From: Haliotis asinina
Taxonomy: Eukaryota > Mollusca > Gastropoda > Lepetellida > Haliotidae
Direction: 5' to 3'
Assembly (NCBI RefSeq): GCF_037392515.1
Contig: NC_090280.1
Location: 58,336,004 to 58,400,003 of the forward strand
Length of the DNA: 64,000 nucleotides
How positions within the stretch are numbered: position 1 is the first letter of the stretch; each line of letters begins with the position of its first letter. A program made the translations under genes and the position numbers. The notes beneath the pieces were generated by a model. It saw only the letters and a program-made list of their open reading frames with translations. It searched no databases and was not told the DNA's origin. This document shows, piece after piece, positions 1-11,518 of this stretch.

Positions 1-369
1 CTTTCGCGAGCTATCCAGTTTCTCACCTGTCAAGTTTTGCAAAAAACACAAGACCACAAGAAAAAATAAAATTGACATCCTAATAACTGTTGTATCTAGA
101 TACTGAGGATATGGACTGTCAGAAAATGTCCTCACACATATAAAACAATGAAAAGTAGCCACACATATTCTCTCTCTCACATAATGTATCATTTCATGAC
201 TTTAAGTAATTTCACCTGTCGCACCTGAAGCGTTCTGCACCTTGATTGTCATAATGCCGTGTAATTAGTTCTTACCTTGATGGGACGGTACTTGACAACT
301 TCTACTTCCACCATGTCTTTGTTGATTACGTGTTCAAACACAGTAAGTCTTATGTCAACAGTGAAATAA
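1..369 (-). CDS. Possible terminal exons of an unidentified minus-strand gene (runs off left edge)
   Basis: Two stretches look like consecutive exons on the minus strand. The first (369 down to 276, 94 nt) follows an AG, reads one base plus 31 open codons containing VFEHVINKD and VEVVKYRPIK, and ends in AAG|GTAAGA. The second (26 down to 1) follows a strong T-rich tract ending in GACAG and continues in the same phase as VRNWIARE before leaving the window. A third open block ending in a good donor (CACAG|GTATGG, boundary at 799) lies upstream, but its phase does not join directly to the 369-276 exon. I do not recognise the protein. The support is splice signals, phase agreement and protein-like composition only, so this could be chance. 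Confidence 0.35.
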
Positions 370-2664
370 CTGGAGTTGGCGCACGGTCAAGCTGAAGACT
401 ACACTATTTACCTGATGTTATATGTATCACAACTAATGATATATATCAGTGCATTTCGAAACCCTCTGTTGTCTCCCTCTCGGTAAGTCAAACTAAAAAG
501 GGGAGTATATGTTTTGGGTATACTATATCATGTATAGTATTTGAATCCATAGGTCTTTACATATTATAAATACATGCATCCCTAGTTCACACGTGGTAGG
601 ATAATATATTTTGAATATTGTTCACTTTCGAATGACAACGAACGGAGAAGCGATTTTCAACGTTTTGTTGCGAAGCATATTCTTGGGACCTAAATAAGGT
701 ACTATCAGTCACACGGCTTCAGCCAATCACGATCTTTCGGTATGTGTAACCCGAATTAGCCAGAGTATGTTGAAAGTTGTTCGGAAAGTACTCCATACCT
801 GTGAGCTGACACACTTCCGCATGTCAGAGGTCAGAATTGTGGCATACCGTTGTGATATCTCACTGATGTTTGAAACAGCGGGCGGATTCCTTGTTAAGTT
901 ACACTTTTGAAATGATGAAGTGTTACGGCTTGACACGATTTCTAAGTTATACACTAATTATTTCTTTGAACAGAGACAATCTGACAGTGTGTAGTCCTAC
1001 TTTATTTATTATTTAAGTGAACAAACTTTGTTTAAGGACAGTTTGAACGGATGTGGCTGATCAGGTTTAGCGGACTTATACGTTTGTTTATTCTGCAGGA
1101 CTGGCCTAAAAAAGAGAGCAAAAGCATTAATATGTGTTGTTATTTTTAACTTTTTATAGTCGGTTCTACTCCCACACATCTGTACAATGTGTGAAGCCAT
1201 TCATATATGATACCTCCTGGTGTTGCTAAAAGCGGCGTAACACTAAACTCACTCATTTGTTTAAGAAGCCGATTTGGGGTTTCTACATAGTGTCCCCAGC
1301 CGCATTGGGTGTGCGTTCAACATACATTTCCGGCAAATTTATGTTATATGAGATGTTATATATAGTACGTGCTCCTGACATGAATTCATGTATTTTCCAA
1401 GTTTACTGCATGTTTGGACTTCGTTTTTTTCTCGACAGAATTTGAAGTGTAAAATACACCTCTTTGTCTAACCAATTCTTTCTTGGTGTAAATGAACATA
1501 TTTCGTTTGCTTTTGTTTGTTAAACAGTTAATCGTAAGCTGATATTAAAACAAACGATTCCACCGGTCGAAACTATAAATAAGTTTGATAGCTTTTACGA
1601 TACAATATATTTTTGAAAGAGTAGATGCTTGCTTAGGCATTGTGCTTCTTCCCGACAATCCGAATTCGGCTTCGGCATAAGGTGAAAATGAAAGGAGGAC
1701 ACGGGTGACCCAGATGAATTTTAATTAGTGAATGCCACCAGACACCTATGATCTGGTTTCGAATCCCGTTAGTCCCGGATTGCCAATACACCGACCTCCC
1801 TTTAGGCTACCAACACCTTTCACCCCCAATTTTAAGCTTAGTGACTGTAACCGGAATACTGTCATTAGGGGATCAGAACCCCGGCCTCCCCAGGGTGCTT
1901 GACCCTTGCAGGCACGTGTTGCTAATGGAGTGTGTCTAACAAAAAGGGTAGATTATGTAACGGTACTTCATGTGCACTCATACTGATTGAACTGTCACAG
2001 TATATCCCTGCCATTCATTGCAATACACGCCTAAAGGAAATAAGAGAGGGTTAAGAAGTACTTCTGGAACTGTCACTTAAGAGCGTAAAATACATGTACA
2101 AGTAAATAAGGAAGATATTTACTTGTCATGATGCCACGTCCTCTAAAATGTCTCGATAACGTTGGTGTGTTATTGACAGAGGGTTAAAAGCCCTTCCGCG
2201 TTTAAAAAAGGTTAAACATTCATATGCAAAAATGTATAGCATGCCCTAATCTAGCCACGATAACACGCGAGCCTCCTACAATGTCCAGATAAAGTTGGTG
2301 TGTTCATGATAGTGCATTAAGCGAATAAACGCTTCAACGATATATGCGTGTAATTAACTTTGATATCTGTTTATCTGTGAATGGTTATACATACCACGCA
2401 TGTCTGAGTATGTGTGCTGCATGAGAATCAGAAGAATGTAGCTAAACATACAAGTATGACACATGTTGGAACCATACAGTCTCGTTATTTCTGCATTATA
2501 CCAGTCAACATCTCCTGATGTAAACTACACACAAAAAGTAATGTATCAACGAACATTGGCATAACGAAGTTCATTATTTCTTTTTTAATAGAGAGACCAC
2601 ATTAAAACATTTTCGTGAGTTCATAATCCATTTTAAAGACCATTCATTGCCTACTTTAGTGCGC
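370..2664. other. Non-coding stretch, few recognisable features
   Basis: No convincing gene is seen. A short open block on the minus strand at about 799-910 may be an exon (see the edge gene). The segment around 1685-1940 contains a tRNA-B-box-like string (GGTTTCGAATCCC) and reads like an old SINE, but I cannot assign it. The remainder is AT-rich unique-looking DNA. Confidence 0.4.
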
Positions 2665-3080
2665 TCACTCATTTAGATTTACGTCGCATTCAGCAATATT
2701 TCAGCTATATGGCGACAGTCTGAAAATAATCGAGTCTGGACCAGACAATCTTGTAATTAGCAACATGAGCATCGATATATACGCAACTGGGACACGATGG
2801 CATGTGCCAACCAAGTCTGTGAACCTGACTACCCGATCCCGTTAGTCGCTTCTTACATGGAGAGTATGTACAGAATCGGTTCCCAATTGCGCAGATCGAT
2901 GCTCATGTTGTTGATCACTGGATTGCCTGGTCCAGACTCGATTATTTACAGACCGCCGCCAAATAGCTGGAATATTGCTGAGTGCGGCGTAAAACTAAAC
3001 TCACTCACTGTGTACAGGTAGAGTATCCCTGTCTCTTACGACAAGCATGGGTTACTTAAAATCAATTCTAATCCGGATCA
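2665..3080 (-). repeat. SINE family A copy (minus), split by a second SINE A copy (plus)
   Basis: The outer copy reads from its tail at about 2665 (a diverged form of the gtgagtttagttttacgccgc-type start) through cagcaatatttcagctatat to about 2858 and resumes at about 3017 with tcttacgacaagcatgggtt. Between them sits a 5'-truncated copy in the opposite orientation (about 2874-3010) ending in aaactaaactcactcactg. TATGTACAG on its left and TGTGTACAG on its right look like its target-site duplication. The arrangement makes the two arms partly self-complementary. Confidence 0.8.
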
Positions 3081-3255
3081 TCACAGATACATCAACAATT
3101 TGGAAACAAACATAAAACAAATGTTGGACATTTAGATGCTGTCTCTTTAGTAACAGCATTTGATTGTAGAAAATCCCTGGTTTCATTAACCGTCTTTTCG
3201 ATCGTGGAGAAGCCTAGATAAGCGTCCTTGCGCCGTCATTTCGGTTAATGCATAG

Positions 3256-3395
3256 CTAGTGAGTGAGTTTAGTTGGACGCCGCATTTAGGCATATTGCAA
3301 CCAGTATCACGACATTAGATACATGAAATGAGCTTCAAACGACCATGAACACGGTGAATCGAGCGCGTTAGCAACGATAACCCTCCGCCAAAGAT
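3256..3395 (-). repeat. Diverged SINE family B copy
   Basis: It starts gtgagtgagtttagttggacgccgc, the reversed tail shared by the A and B families, followed by a poorly conserved body that ends near a degenerate tRNA-like head. It is recognisable mainly by the tail. Confidence 0.5.
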
Positions 3396-3739
3396 TATAA
3401 AGCACTGGTTCGATTTACCATCTCGATTTGGTACAGAAATGTAAGACCATAGCTAGCACGTGTAGTGCTTACCAAATGGATTCATAATAAAATATGCTGC
3501 AAAGCTCCATTTTGGAGACTGTATTCAGCTGTTGAAACTATTTGACCAACGCCACGATCTTCGTTCGTTCTATTCAGCAATCCAAACCTTACTCGAATCT
3601 GCAGAATCCGGAAGTATACATTGATATGAAGGCCCTTCAGGGCCCATAGATAGGTCAATGTAAACTATACTTCCCGAGTGACATTCGTGTGGTTTCTGTA
3701 ACTTAATCAGTACAGCTGGTATTCTTTTCTGTGTCTCTC

Positions 3740-3797
3740 GTCCTGATATTGCTGGAATATTGCTGAGGGCGGGATAAAACCAAACTTACTCACTTCA
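3740..3797 (+). repeat. SINE tail fragment
   Basis: It contains gatattgctggaatattgctgaggg and ends with a cttactcactt tail in forward orientation. The head is missing. Confidence 0.65.
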
Positions 3798-3820
3798 ACT
3801 GTTTTTTTTTTGTTGTTGTT

Positions 3821-3843
3821 TTAAATAATAATAATAATAATAA
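3821..3843 (+). repeat. (AAT)n microsatellite
   Basis: Perfect run of aat triplets following a T-rich stretch. Confidence 0.85.
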
Positions 3844-3992
3844 GTTGCGTCAATCCAATCTAACCTTCTATGCTGCTGAGGCAGTATTTTTGTAAGCATA
3901 AACACGTTTTCTCCAACCCACGTTTCAGAAAAAAAGATGTTTAAGTCATATCTAACCTCGTCTTTAAAGGGCATTTAGAAGTGAAATACAAA

Positions 3993-4117
3993 AGAATGAA
4001 GAGTTTATGGATATCAGCTTCTTTATTATGGGAACACAACGTTTCGGAGTTGAGCATTAACTCCGAAACGTTGTGTTCCCATAATACGAAGTTGATATCC
4101 ATAAAATTCTTCATTCT
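3993..4117. repeat. Foldback (snapback) repeat, two ~59-bp arms
   Basis: The left arm (3993-4051) and right arm (4059-4117) are inverted copies around a 7-base spacer. The inner 28 bases of the arms, including GGAACACAACGTTTCGGAG, are perfectly complementary, and the outer parts differ at a few positions. No clear target-site duplication was found. Short open frames on both strands here come from this symmetry. It is probably a foldback-type MITE. Confidence 0.8.
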
Positions 4118-4951
4118 CATATCTAACCTGCTAAATTGTAAGTTCGTAATGTCCATCCGATTCCTCTTTGTAAAATTATATTGTAACACGTTAACGTCAT
4201 GGAATTATTACAGTGGTTATATTGAAACAGTTAACGGATTTTCTCATCCAGTAATTTATTCCGAGAGAAGTGGTACACAGATATGACTTTGTTTTTAACA
4301 GGTATAGCAAGCATTCATTTTTCAGACAAGCACCTTTTCAACATGTTGGAGAGACTTTATATTTAATAAACATTATATAACACTGGATTATCGACAACGA
4401 TATTCAGCATTTGCCATTTCCACTTATATCTTAACATATTCACGAATCCCATCTCCGAACCCATATAGCATATATTTTCTAATTTAACAGGTCTTTCCGA
4501 TTAATTACTGTTGAAGAAACCCCGTGAGAGTGACTACTTGATTTTCGAAGTATGGGCTGTGTTATATAGGGAAACATATATATGTTCTTCCACAGAATAA
4601 TTTAATCAAGACAGTGGTCCCTCGATCAATATACAAGTAAGGAGTTGTCAGCAGGGGAGGTCACTCTCATCACGTACCCAACAGGGACTGAGCTTTCATT
4701 TCAACAAGCCTTAAAAAGCATGGACTGAAAGAGGAGTGTGTTCTAGGGTGCAATGACATGGGCTGATGAGGGACTGTATTTGTCATTTCGAGCTGCAATT
4801 TGAGACAAAGCTATCAGCTGCGTATTAATAATGAGCTGAACTTCACTATGTAGCGAGTTGGAGGGATTGACAGTCTTGTTTGGTAAAGGAATCTCAATGT
4901 TGAACAATCAGTCACTTCCGTAGATCGACGTTTAACTTTCACAGTGGTGTA
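4118..4951. other. Upstream region of the FkbM-family gene
   Basis: AT-rich, with no further gene. It should contain the 5' UTR and promoter of the gene whose start codon is at 4952. I see no unambiguous TATA box at a convincing distance. Confidence 0.35.
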
Positions 4952-7900
4952 ATGGCGTTTCAGCTAAGGAATATCTGCCGTAAACGCGGCATATGCAAAT
5001 GTCTGTGTTATGCTTTTCTTGTTATTGTTGTTACGGAGATCGTTGTGTTCAACGCTCTTGTGTTTGTAGCGTTGAGTTCTGTGAGGAAGGAGTTATCATC
5101 GGTGTTGGACGCTCCGGGAAATTCACTCATGGACAAGTTAATGAACAATAGGAAATTTCAGGTAAGAAGAAACATTTTATTTTATGCGCTTTCATCCTTT
5201 CGCTGTTTTGTGGCAAGGCTGGCTAAGATCGAAGATCAGTGATATGACATGTGTCATCAATGCTGTGTTGCAAAATTTTGTGAAGAGATAACGTTTAAAT
5301 TTATACACACAGAAAATTATGTATTCGGTCAAGGGACGGTGGTGTAGTAGTTGCTATAGTTAGTATTTAAGGTGTTTGCCCATGACGCTCGCTCGCTCAC
5401 TCATTCATTCACTCACCCACGTTGAGTGAGACCCCATTCTCCCCTGACCTCATGAGGGGCGATGGAGTGGGAGACTCTTTCGTAAATGGTGAATTCGTAG
5501 ACGTGTACTGGCTAGTGACCAGTTATCGCCACATACTATTTATCGCCACTTCCTAGATATAGCGCATGCGCAGATCTGACCGTGTCAATTTCATTGTTTT
5601 TCCAAGAGTAATTTTCAGATAGATGTTGCATACCCTAAACCTTTCTGTGGTAAGTAAACAAATATTCAAACCAATAGATAGAAGTTTGTTTTTCTCTAAA
5701 ATTGTAATAGCGGGGGATGTCACTTGATCGACAGAGTGGGGTGTAACTTTTAAAAAGAATCTTAAAAAGTTACACCGACATATAACTTGTGTTTCTAGTT
5801 ACAAAGCAAAATTTTCCTATGTGGTTTTGTATAAAGTTTCACATAAAGGAACATCTCCACATTTTTGTCAACCAGCGAAACGAATCACTGCATTGTCGGC
5901 TTAAATAATCTGATATGATTTACGTTTTGGTTTCCTTTCACTAACACATATCTGCAAATAAAATTTCAGTTCGATTTGACAATGAGAAACTGTTCAATGA
6001 GGTGAATAAAACGTCCACAAAATCAGCTCATATCAGCATTCTTCCACATTCAAAATGAGAGTAGGGTTTGCTCTTTCAATTTTAATTTTAAATATAAAAT
6101 ACTAATTATGAAATGTGCTCAGTATGTCAAGGTTAGAAGGACTCTAATTTATTTACGAATTTTATGTAATATTTGGTGAATAACGTGAACTATTCAAAAG
6201 TGGCGATAACTGTTCCTGTTAGTTGTTTGGAAAGCACAATATGTACTACCACGCTTCCTTTTGGCAGCGTAATAAAAATACACGATCAGCAGCTGTAAAC
6301 AAGCAGCTGGATACATCATCTGTCTATCATCATGAAAACTTCTTTGGTTGAGGAACTACTGGGGAAATCTCGAAAGACCACTGAAATATGGCGATAACTG
6401 GTCACTAGCAGGTATAAATATTTGAATAATATTATTTTGCAAGCATATTAATTTTGATAAATCACTAGGCTTATGTACTGCAAAACTTTTTTTGTTTTGT
6501 TTTCAGTGATACAAAGCTATGTTCTCTTTTAGCGATATGAAACTTGGAACAGCTGAGAACATGAAAGGTGTAATTGAAGAAGGAATGAATATTATCCTGT
6601 GTCTCCTCTTTATGTAAATGTATTTAGATTTATATACAAAATTTGTTGTGACATTTGCTCACCCCACAAAAGACTGAGGTTCGAATCCTCACTTGGGTGC
6701 AAAGTGTGAAGCCCATTTCTTGTATATCCCATCTGGATGTTGCTTGAAGTTTACTAAAAATGGCATTAAACTGTTTTCACTATTTTGTGATTGAATATTT
6801 ATTCCAGGAACTGGTGGATGTGGGGCGGAGTGGTGGATTTGCCAAAATGATGGAGGAGACAGTTGGTCGAATGTACATCGTATCACATCCAAGCCATCAG
6901 GACAACAAACTGTCACAGCCACAACTGAGTTTCCTTGGAATCGATGTATCAAATGCACGTGAGGCCACGTACCTGTACCAACGTATACAGTCTCGGCCTG
7001 ACTTTCCCTATACACGTCTCATTGTTGACATTGGCGCCAATGATGGCCTTGTTTCCAGTAACTCGTACAACTTTATTCAGTGGGGATGGAGTGCGATACT
7101 TGTGGAGCCACAGTCACGTGAAATCAGCTTGGCGAAGTTAAACAACAAGAGGTACAGATTATTTTGTCTGAAAACTCATCAGTGCTTGAAAAAATCTGAA
7201 ATTGGAACATTTTATCCCAAAAAGAATTGAATTTAGGCCTGAAAAATCCTAATTGCCCTCAGCTTTATATTTAGCGAAACTTGTCAAGATATAATTTAAC
7301 CGGAAACTCATACATCAGTGAGGGTTAATTGATCTCATCGCAAAGCAAAACTTTCCCAGTGCAGCGATGTAAGAGTTGTTTCCACATATAACTAACCTCG
7401 TCAGGCAGTTAATAAAAGACCTTGGACTTCTGCAAAGGATAATGCCCTGAAAAACAGTTTTAATCTACTTAAAATGGATACTAATTTTTATTGAACAAAA
7501 ACAACAACATCGGTTTTGAAGCATTTACAGTCAGTGGAGGTCACTGACACTTTTTACAAGTATGGACACATCTTGTCCAACACAGATGACATCACTGTTG
7601 AGAAAGACGACATTCAACTTTGACCTTTGCCTATACTATAAGCTGCCATTGTCTTCAGTGCTTAACAACATTAGAATTCCAGTTGATGCTTTCATTGCAG
7701 TATGTTGTAATTTATGGTACAATTGTTATGGTTGGCACAGGTACAAAAGTACATAATGGCACTGGTACTTGAGACGAATGTAAGTCAGAAATATCGCCAA
7801 TAATGAACCCAAGTTCAAATGAGCCACAGGTGATTAAACATCAACAGCTGAGCTACTTATGTTGTCCCCTGACAATGGGCTTGATAATGGCCCATCAGCA

Positions 7901-10900
7901 AGCATTTTGTAGGCATTATCAAGTTGCAGTGGCCTGCTCAGTTCTGATAATGTGCTCAGTTATTGATAATTCTATCCATTTTAGCTACAAGTATGGGTTA
8001 TATTTGTTTCTATGGTTCCTTTGTTGACTGAGATATGGAAAGCGCCTGAAATTTGATGAGTGACACTCTGTATGAACGCCATGTAAGGCCACAACAATTC
8101 TATTTCTTGTTTTATGGATTTTTGTCATCTAAAAACCTATAGGCAGGTGGGTTAAAAAAAACCCCAAACAATTCCTACTCAGTTTATTCGTACATTCATT
8201 CATTCATATTACGTTCTTTTCACTACAAAGTCAGTAATCTTACACAGGTCACTTGTCACTACGCACTCGTCATTGAATATATCGTATATTAAAAGTTTCA
8301 CGAGTATCAAAAGCTTCTGTCAACATTTCTGATGTGTGTGGGAGGCACATACACAGGCCTTTTGAGGGGATGCACTTATTGTTTTCTATTAAATCGCCAA
8401 AGACCGAGTTGCTGTGCCGGAAGTATACAAAACTAGGTCATCAGCGATGGGCTTTACGGCCTCCGGCAATCTGATTGGTTAATAATGCAAACTACAACTT
8501 CACATGGGTGTAAAAACTGGAGTGTTTTGTACACAAAAGTCTTAGCCATTGATGCTAACTTATTGGTCAGATTTCAAAGTGAGCGCCGCTAATTGACACT
8601 GATTGAATTTGCTCAATTGACTATTCACACCATTAATTAGTGTTAACTGGAACTGTCGAGAATTTCAAAGTGAGCATCGCTAAATGGCAATGATACTGAT
8701 TGAGTTCGCTCAGATTAGTGTTACCTGGGACACGCGGGGATTGCAAATCAGTTCGCTGTAGCCGGTAAGTTCGTTATAGAGAATTCATTATTCACGACTT
8801 TTTTATATGATAACATATAGTGGTTTATTCGGGACTTTTAAAACAGTTGGCTATAGCCGTCAGTTCGTTATATCCGTGTTTGTTATAAAAGTATTCTACT
8901 GTAAAAAGTATTTTCTTGTGAGTTTACATTTTTAGCCAATAAAACATTAGGAGGAAATTAAATTGTTTTTCTCATTGGAAAAATATGGAAGGCAGATCCA
9001 TAAAACAAGAAATAAAATTGGCATGGCCTAAGGGGTTTTTTTTAATTTTGTAAAGGTGATTTTTCCTTAGTTGATGAAGTGTTTTCATTGTGTGAGTTGG
9101 TAAAACTAGGCCTTAGACATACTTATCTGTGTTGGGATGTAGGTTCAGATTAATGGTTTCATATTTGTGTTTTAGTGCCGATCTCAGCGATATTCCAGCT
9201 ATGAGATAATGGTCTGTAAAGAACCATGTCTAGTGATTGACTCTGGGAGCGTCAAATTGGAATGATGACAATTTTTTATGGATATACAACATCTTATATT
9301 CTGTTAAGAGCGACGTTTGACATAGATTCTAATGTTGCTGTCAAGCAAGCACGCACCTCTGTTAGTCAGCTTTTGCAACAGAGATCAATTCTGACCCAGA
9401 TCTTCACAAGTTTGTCACCAAGACAGTCTCCCTTCCATCCCCATGTGCGAAATGAAATCTTCAACATCATCATCTAGGCTAGCATCTTGTCTTCCATTGG
9501 ATATTCTAGACCATTCATGTGTCACAGAGGAAAGTGACAAAACAGGCAGCAGATATTATCAAATTACTGTTGCTGGTGTGAGTGAGTATGGTTTTAAACC
9601 CCCCTTTGCAATATTCCATGGCAGGGGACACCAGATATCATGGATATAGGCTTCAGACTTTGTACTCTAGTGGAGAATTGAACCCAGGTCTTTCGCATGA
9701 CAAGCAAATGCTTTAACCACAAGGCTATTCCACTGCCCCTTGATTGCTTAGAGCAGTGAAGGTCCCGGGGTAGAATAGGCCTTCAGCAGCCCATGCTTGC
9801 CATAAAAGGTGACTATGCTTGTGGTAAGAGGGGACTAACAGGATCAGGTGGTCTGGCTCACTGACTTGGTTGACACATATCGATACTCATGTTGTTGGTC
9901 ACTGGATTTTCTGGTCCAGACTCGATTATTTACCAACCGCCCCCATATGGCTGGAATAATGCTGAGTGCGGGCGTAAACTAAACTCACTCACTTACTCTA
10001 ATATAACGAATAATACCCTGTTACAATAACGAGACATCAGCATCGGTGCGTGTGTGGAATAGTAAAGGAAATTTGTGTGTGTGGTGGTGTATTTCAAAAT
10101 TATTTGAGTGTAGGTGCTAATTTTAAATTAGAGCCAACCCTAAAAAGTACTAGAAGTAGTACTTATCCAAGAAAGGGTTGTGAGAAATGTAACTTGTTGC
10201 AAGCCACTTTGCATTGTGTATTTACATGAACATATCTGTATAAAATTTTGTCACCTTACTACAATGTAAAACAAATGAAAAATGTTTAACATACAGCTTA
10301 TGGCATTACTTTCTCAAAGCTTTTTTGTTTTCATAACAGAAGCATGTCTGTGGAATTGTCTTATCTGGCAATTTCAAGTAAATTAAGAATTTTTTAACTC
10401 TAGTCATTGTATATTTTCATGTCTTTTTCTGTGATCTCTTTTCAGGCATTTTGACCCATACAATGAAGGTAAACAGAACCTGACGCTTGTTCAAGGAATA
10501 TTGTCTGATAAGGATGGCATGGTAGACTTTGTGTTGTCGAGTTCTGTGGACAAAATGGAGAGCCATGCCATGAAGGATTTCCAATATGAACAGATCAGAA
10601 ATAGAAATCCATTCATAGTGAAGGTGCCTAGTCTCACAGTGAGAACATTTGCAAGGAGATACAATGTGCCCAAGATGTTTGGAATTCTCTCCCTTGATGC
10701 AGAAGGTTTAGGAGATAAGGTAATTTCAGCTTTGCCTTTAAGTGGGTGAGCAAGTATGCTTTTTACTCAGCTTGTAAGAAAATTCCAGCAATATCAATGC
10801 TGGGCATGTCACAAATGGGCTTCTTACTTGTTTCAATGTAATGTCATTGTAAGTGATGATATCACAATGGTATGCAAAGCATTGTGAGGCAGTTTTCTGG

Positions 10901-11197
10901 TAAATATCATTTGATGTCTCACAGCAATATCTTATTTTGTAGTCAGTTCAAAATGATAAACTTTTTAAGATCATTTTTTTTCATTTTCATGTTTCGTGTT
11001 GATACCTGTTTCAGCTGTTGCACCAATGGATGGACCTGGGCTTCAAGCCTGCATACATCATATATGAACAGCTTCATAACAGCGAGCCAATCATCACCAC
11101 TGTCAATTACCTGGAGGAAAAAGGATATCGCTTTCTCAACAGACTGGGCTGGAACTTTTTGTTTGAACACATGCCCTTCCAAGGAGATGACAAGTGA
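4952..11197 (+). CDS. FkbM-family (Methyltransf_21) methyltransferase with N-terminal membrane anchor, 336 aa, 4 exons
   Basis: Exons are 4952-5161, 6808-7151, 10446-10719 and 11015-11197. All junctions are GT-AG and the phases agree (CAG|GAA, AG|G, AAG|CTG), ending at TGA 11195-11197. The N-terminus has a basic stretch (RNICRKRGICK) and then one hydrophobic segment (about residues 18-40), predicting a type II membrane protein with the catalytic domain in the Golgi/ER lumen or outside. Residues 143-150 (VDIGANDG) are the SAM-binding motif I of FkbM enzymes, ILVEP (167-171) fits the motif II acidic region, and LDAEG (268-272) matches the family's (K/L)ID(V/A)EG motif. FkbM enzymes are SAM-dependent O-methyltransferases, often on sugars or small molecules; the substrate here is unknown. 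The start is the first ATG ahead of the membrane segment. Family assignment is firm; topology and role are inferred. Confidence 0.88.
5512..6408. mobile_element. TIR element (MITE-like, ~0.9 kb) in intron 1 of the FkbM gene
   Basis: The element is bounded by perfect 20-bp inverted repeats, CTAGTGACCAGTTATCGCCA on the left and its reverse complement on the right. A TA dinucleotide lies inside each outer CTAG, which suggests Tc1/mariner-type TA duplication. The core motif TTATCGCCAC recurs inside both ends (about 5540 and 6200). No transposase frame is visible, so it is non-autonomous. Confidence 0.75.
6655..6770 (+). repeat. Diverged SINE family B body next to FkbM exon 2
   Basis: It contains a tRNA B-box-like GGTTCGAATCC, followed by gtgtgaagcccatttct, which is diagnostic of family B. 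It ends about 40 bases before the exon 2 acceptor. Confidence 0.6.
7152..9173 (+). other. Intron 2 of the FkbM gene, left part
   Basis: No coding content. Two diverged direct copies of a roughly 90-base unit (aatttcaaagtgagc...) lie near 8573 and 8660. The 8740-8900 stretch contains gttcgttata motifs and ctactgta, resembling the end of a mariner-type element, but it is too worn to delimit. Confidence 0.4.
9174..9255 (-). repeat. SINE family A fragment
   Basis: It matches the tail-proximal part of family A (gatattccagctat, ggtctgtaaa). The end is lost. Confidence 0.55.
9575..9738 (-). repeat. SINE family B, near full length
   Basis: It reads from the tail (gtgagtgagtatggtttta) to the tRNA-like head. 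On the minus strand the head gives a B box in the form GGTTCAATTCTCC and an A box around tggttaaagc. Confidence 0.85.
9755..9996 (+). repeat. SINE family A, near full length
   Basis: It begins agtgaaggtcccggggtaga and runs through ggtccagactcgattattta to the aaactaaactcactcactt tail. It abuts the preceding family B copy head to head. Confidence 0.9.
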
Positions 11198-11275
11198 TCA
11201 TGGTGACAGAATCTGATGTTTAATGGAACCTCTCTCTGTGACGATCTGAGCACACATCTTTAGGTCACATCATGT

Positions 11276-11438
11276 GAATGAGTGAGTAAATAGGCGTGGG
11301 CTGCTTTTAGCAATATTCCAGCAATATCACGGCCGGGGGCATCAGAAATGGGCTTCAGACATTGTACCCATGTGGGAATGGAACTTGGGTCTTTGGCATG
11401 ACAAGTGAATGCTTTAACAACTGGGCTACCTTACACCC
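11276..11438 (-). repeat. SINE family B in the FkbM 3' UTR region
   Basis: It runs from tail to tRNA-like head (minus strand), between the FkbM stop codon and the likely polyadenylation signal. If transcription reaches that signal, the mRNA carries this SINE in antisense. Confidence 0.85.
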
Positions 11439-11512
11439 CGTATGAAGTCCTATCAAACAGTCTACATCAACGTGTGGGTTTTTCAGCCAGTCAGATATTA
11501 GCTTTCTGATAC

Positions 11513-11518
11513 AATAAA
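11513..11518 (+). terminator. Candidate polyadenylation signal of the FkbM gene
   Basis: AATAAA about 315 bases past the stop codon, followed by T-rich and GT-containing sequence. It is the first canonical signal I see downstream of the stop. Confidence 0.5.

Noticed and set aside
3941-4286. Overlapping frames on both strands with shared LLWEHNVSEL peptide
   Set aside because: The shared peptide arises because a hairpin repeat reads the same on both strands.
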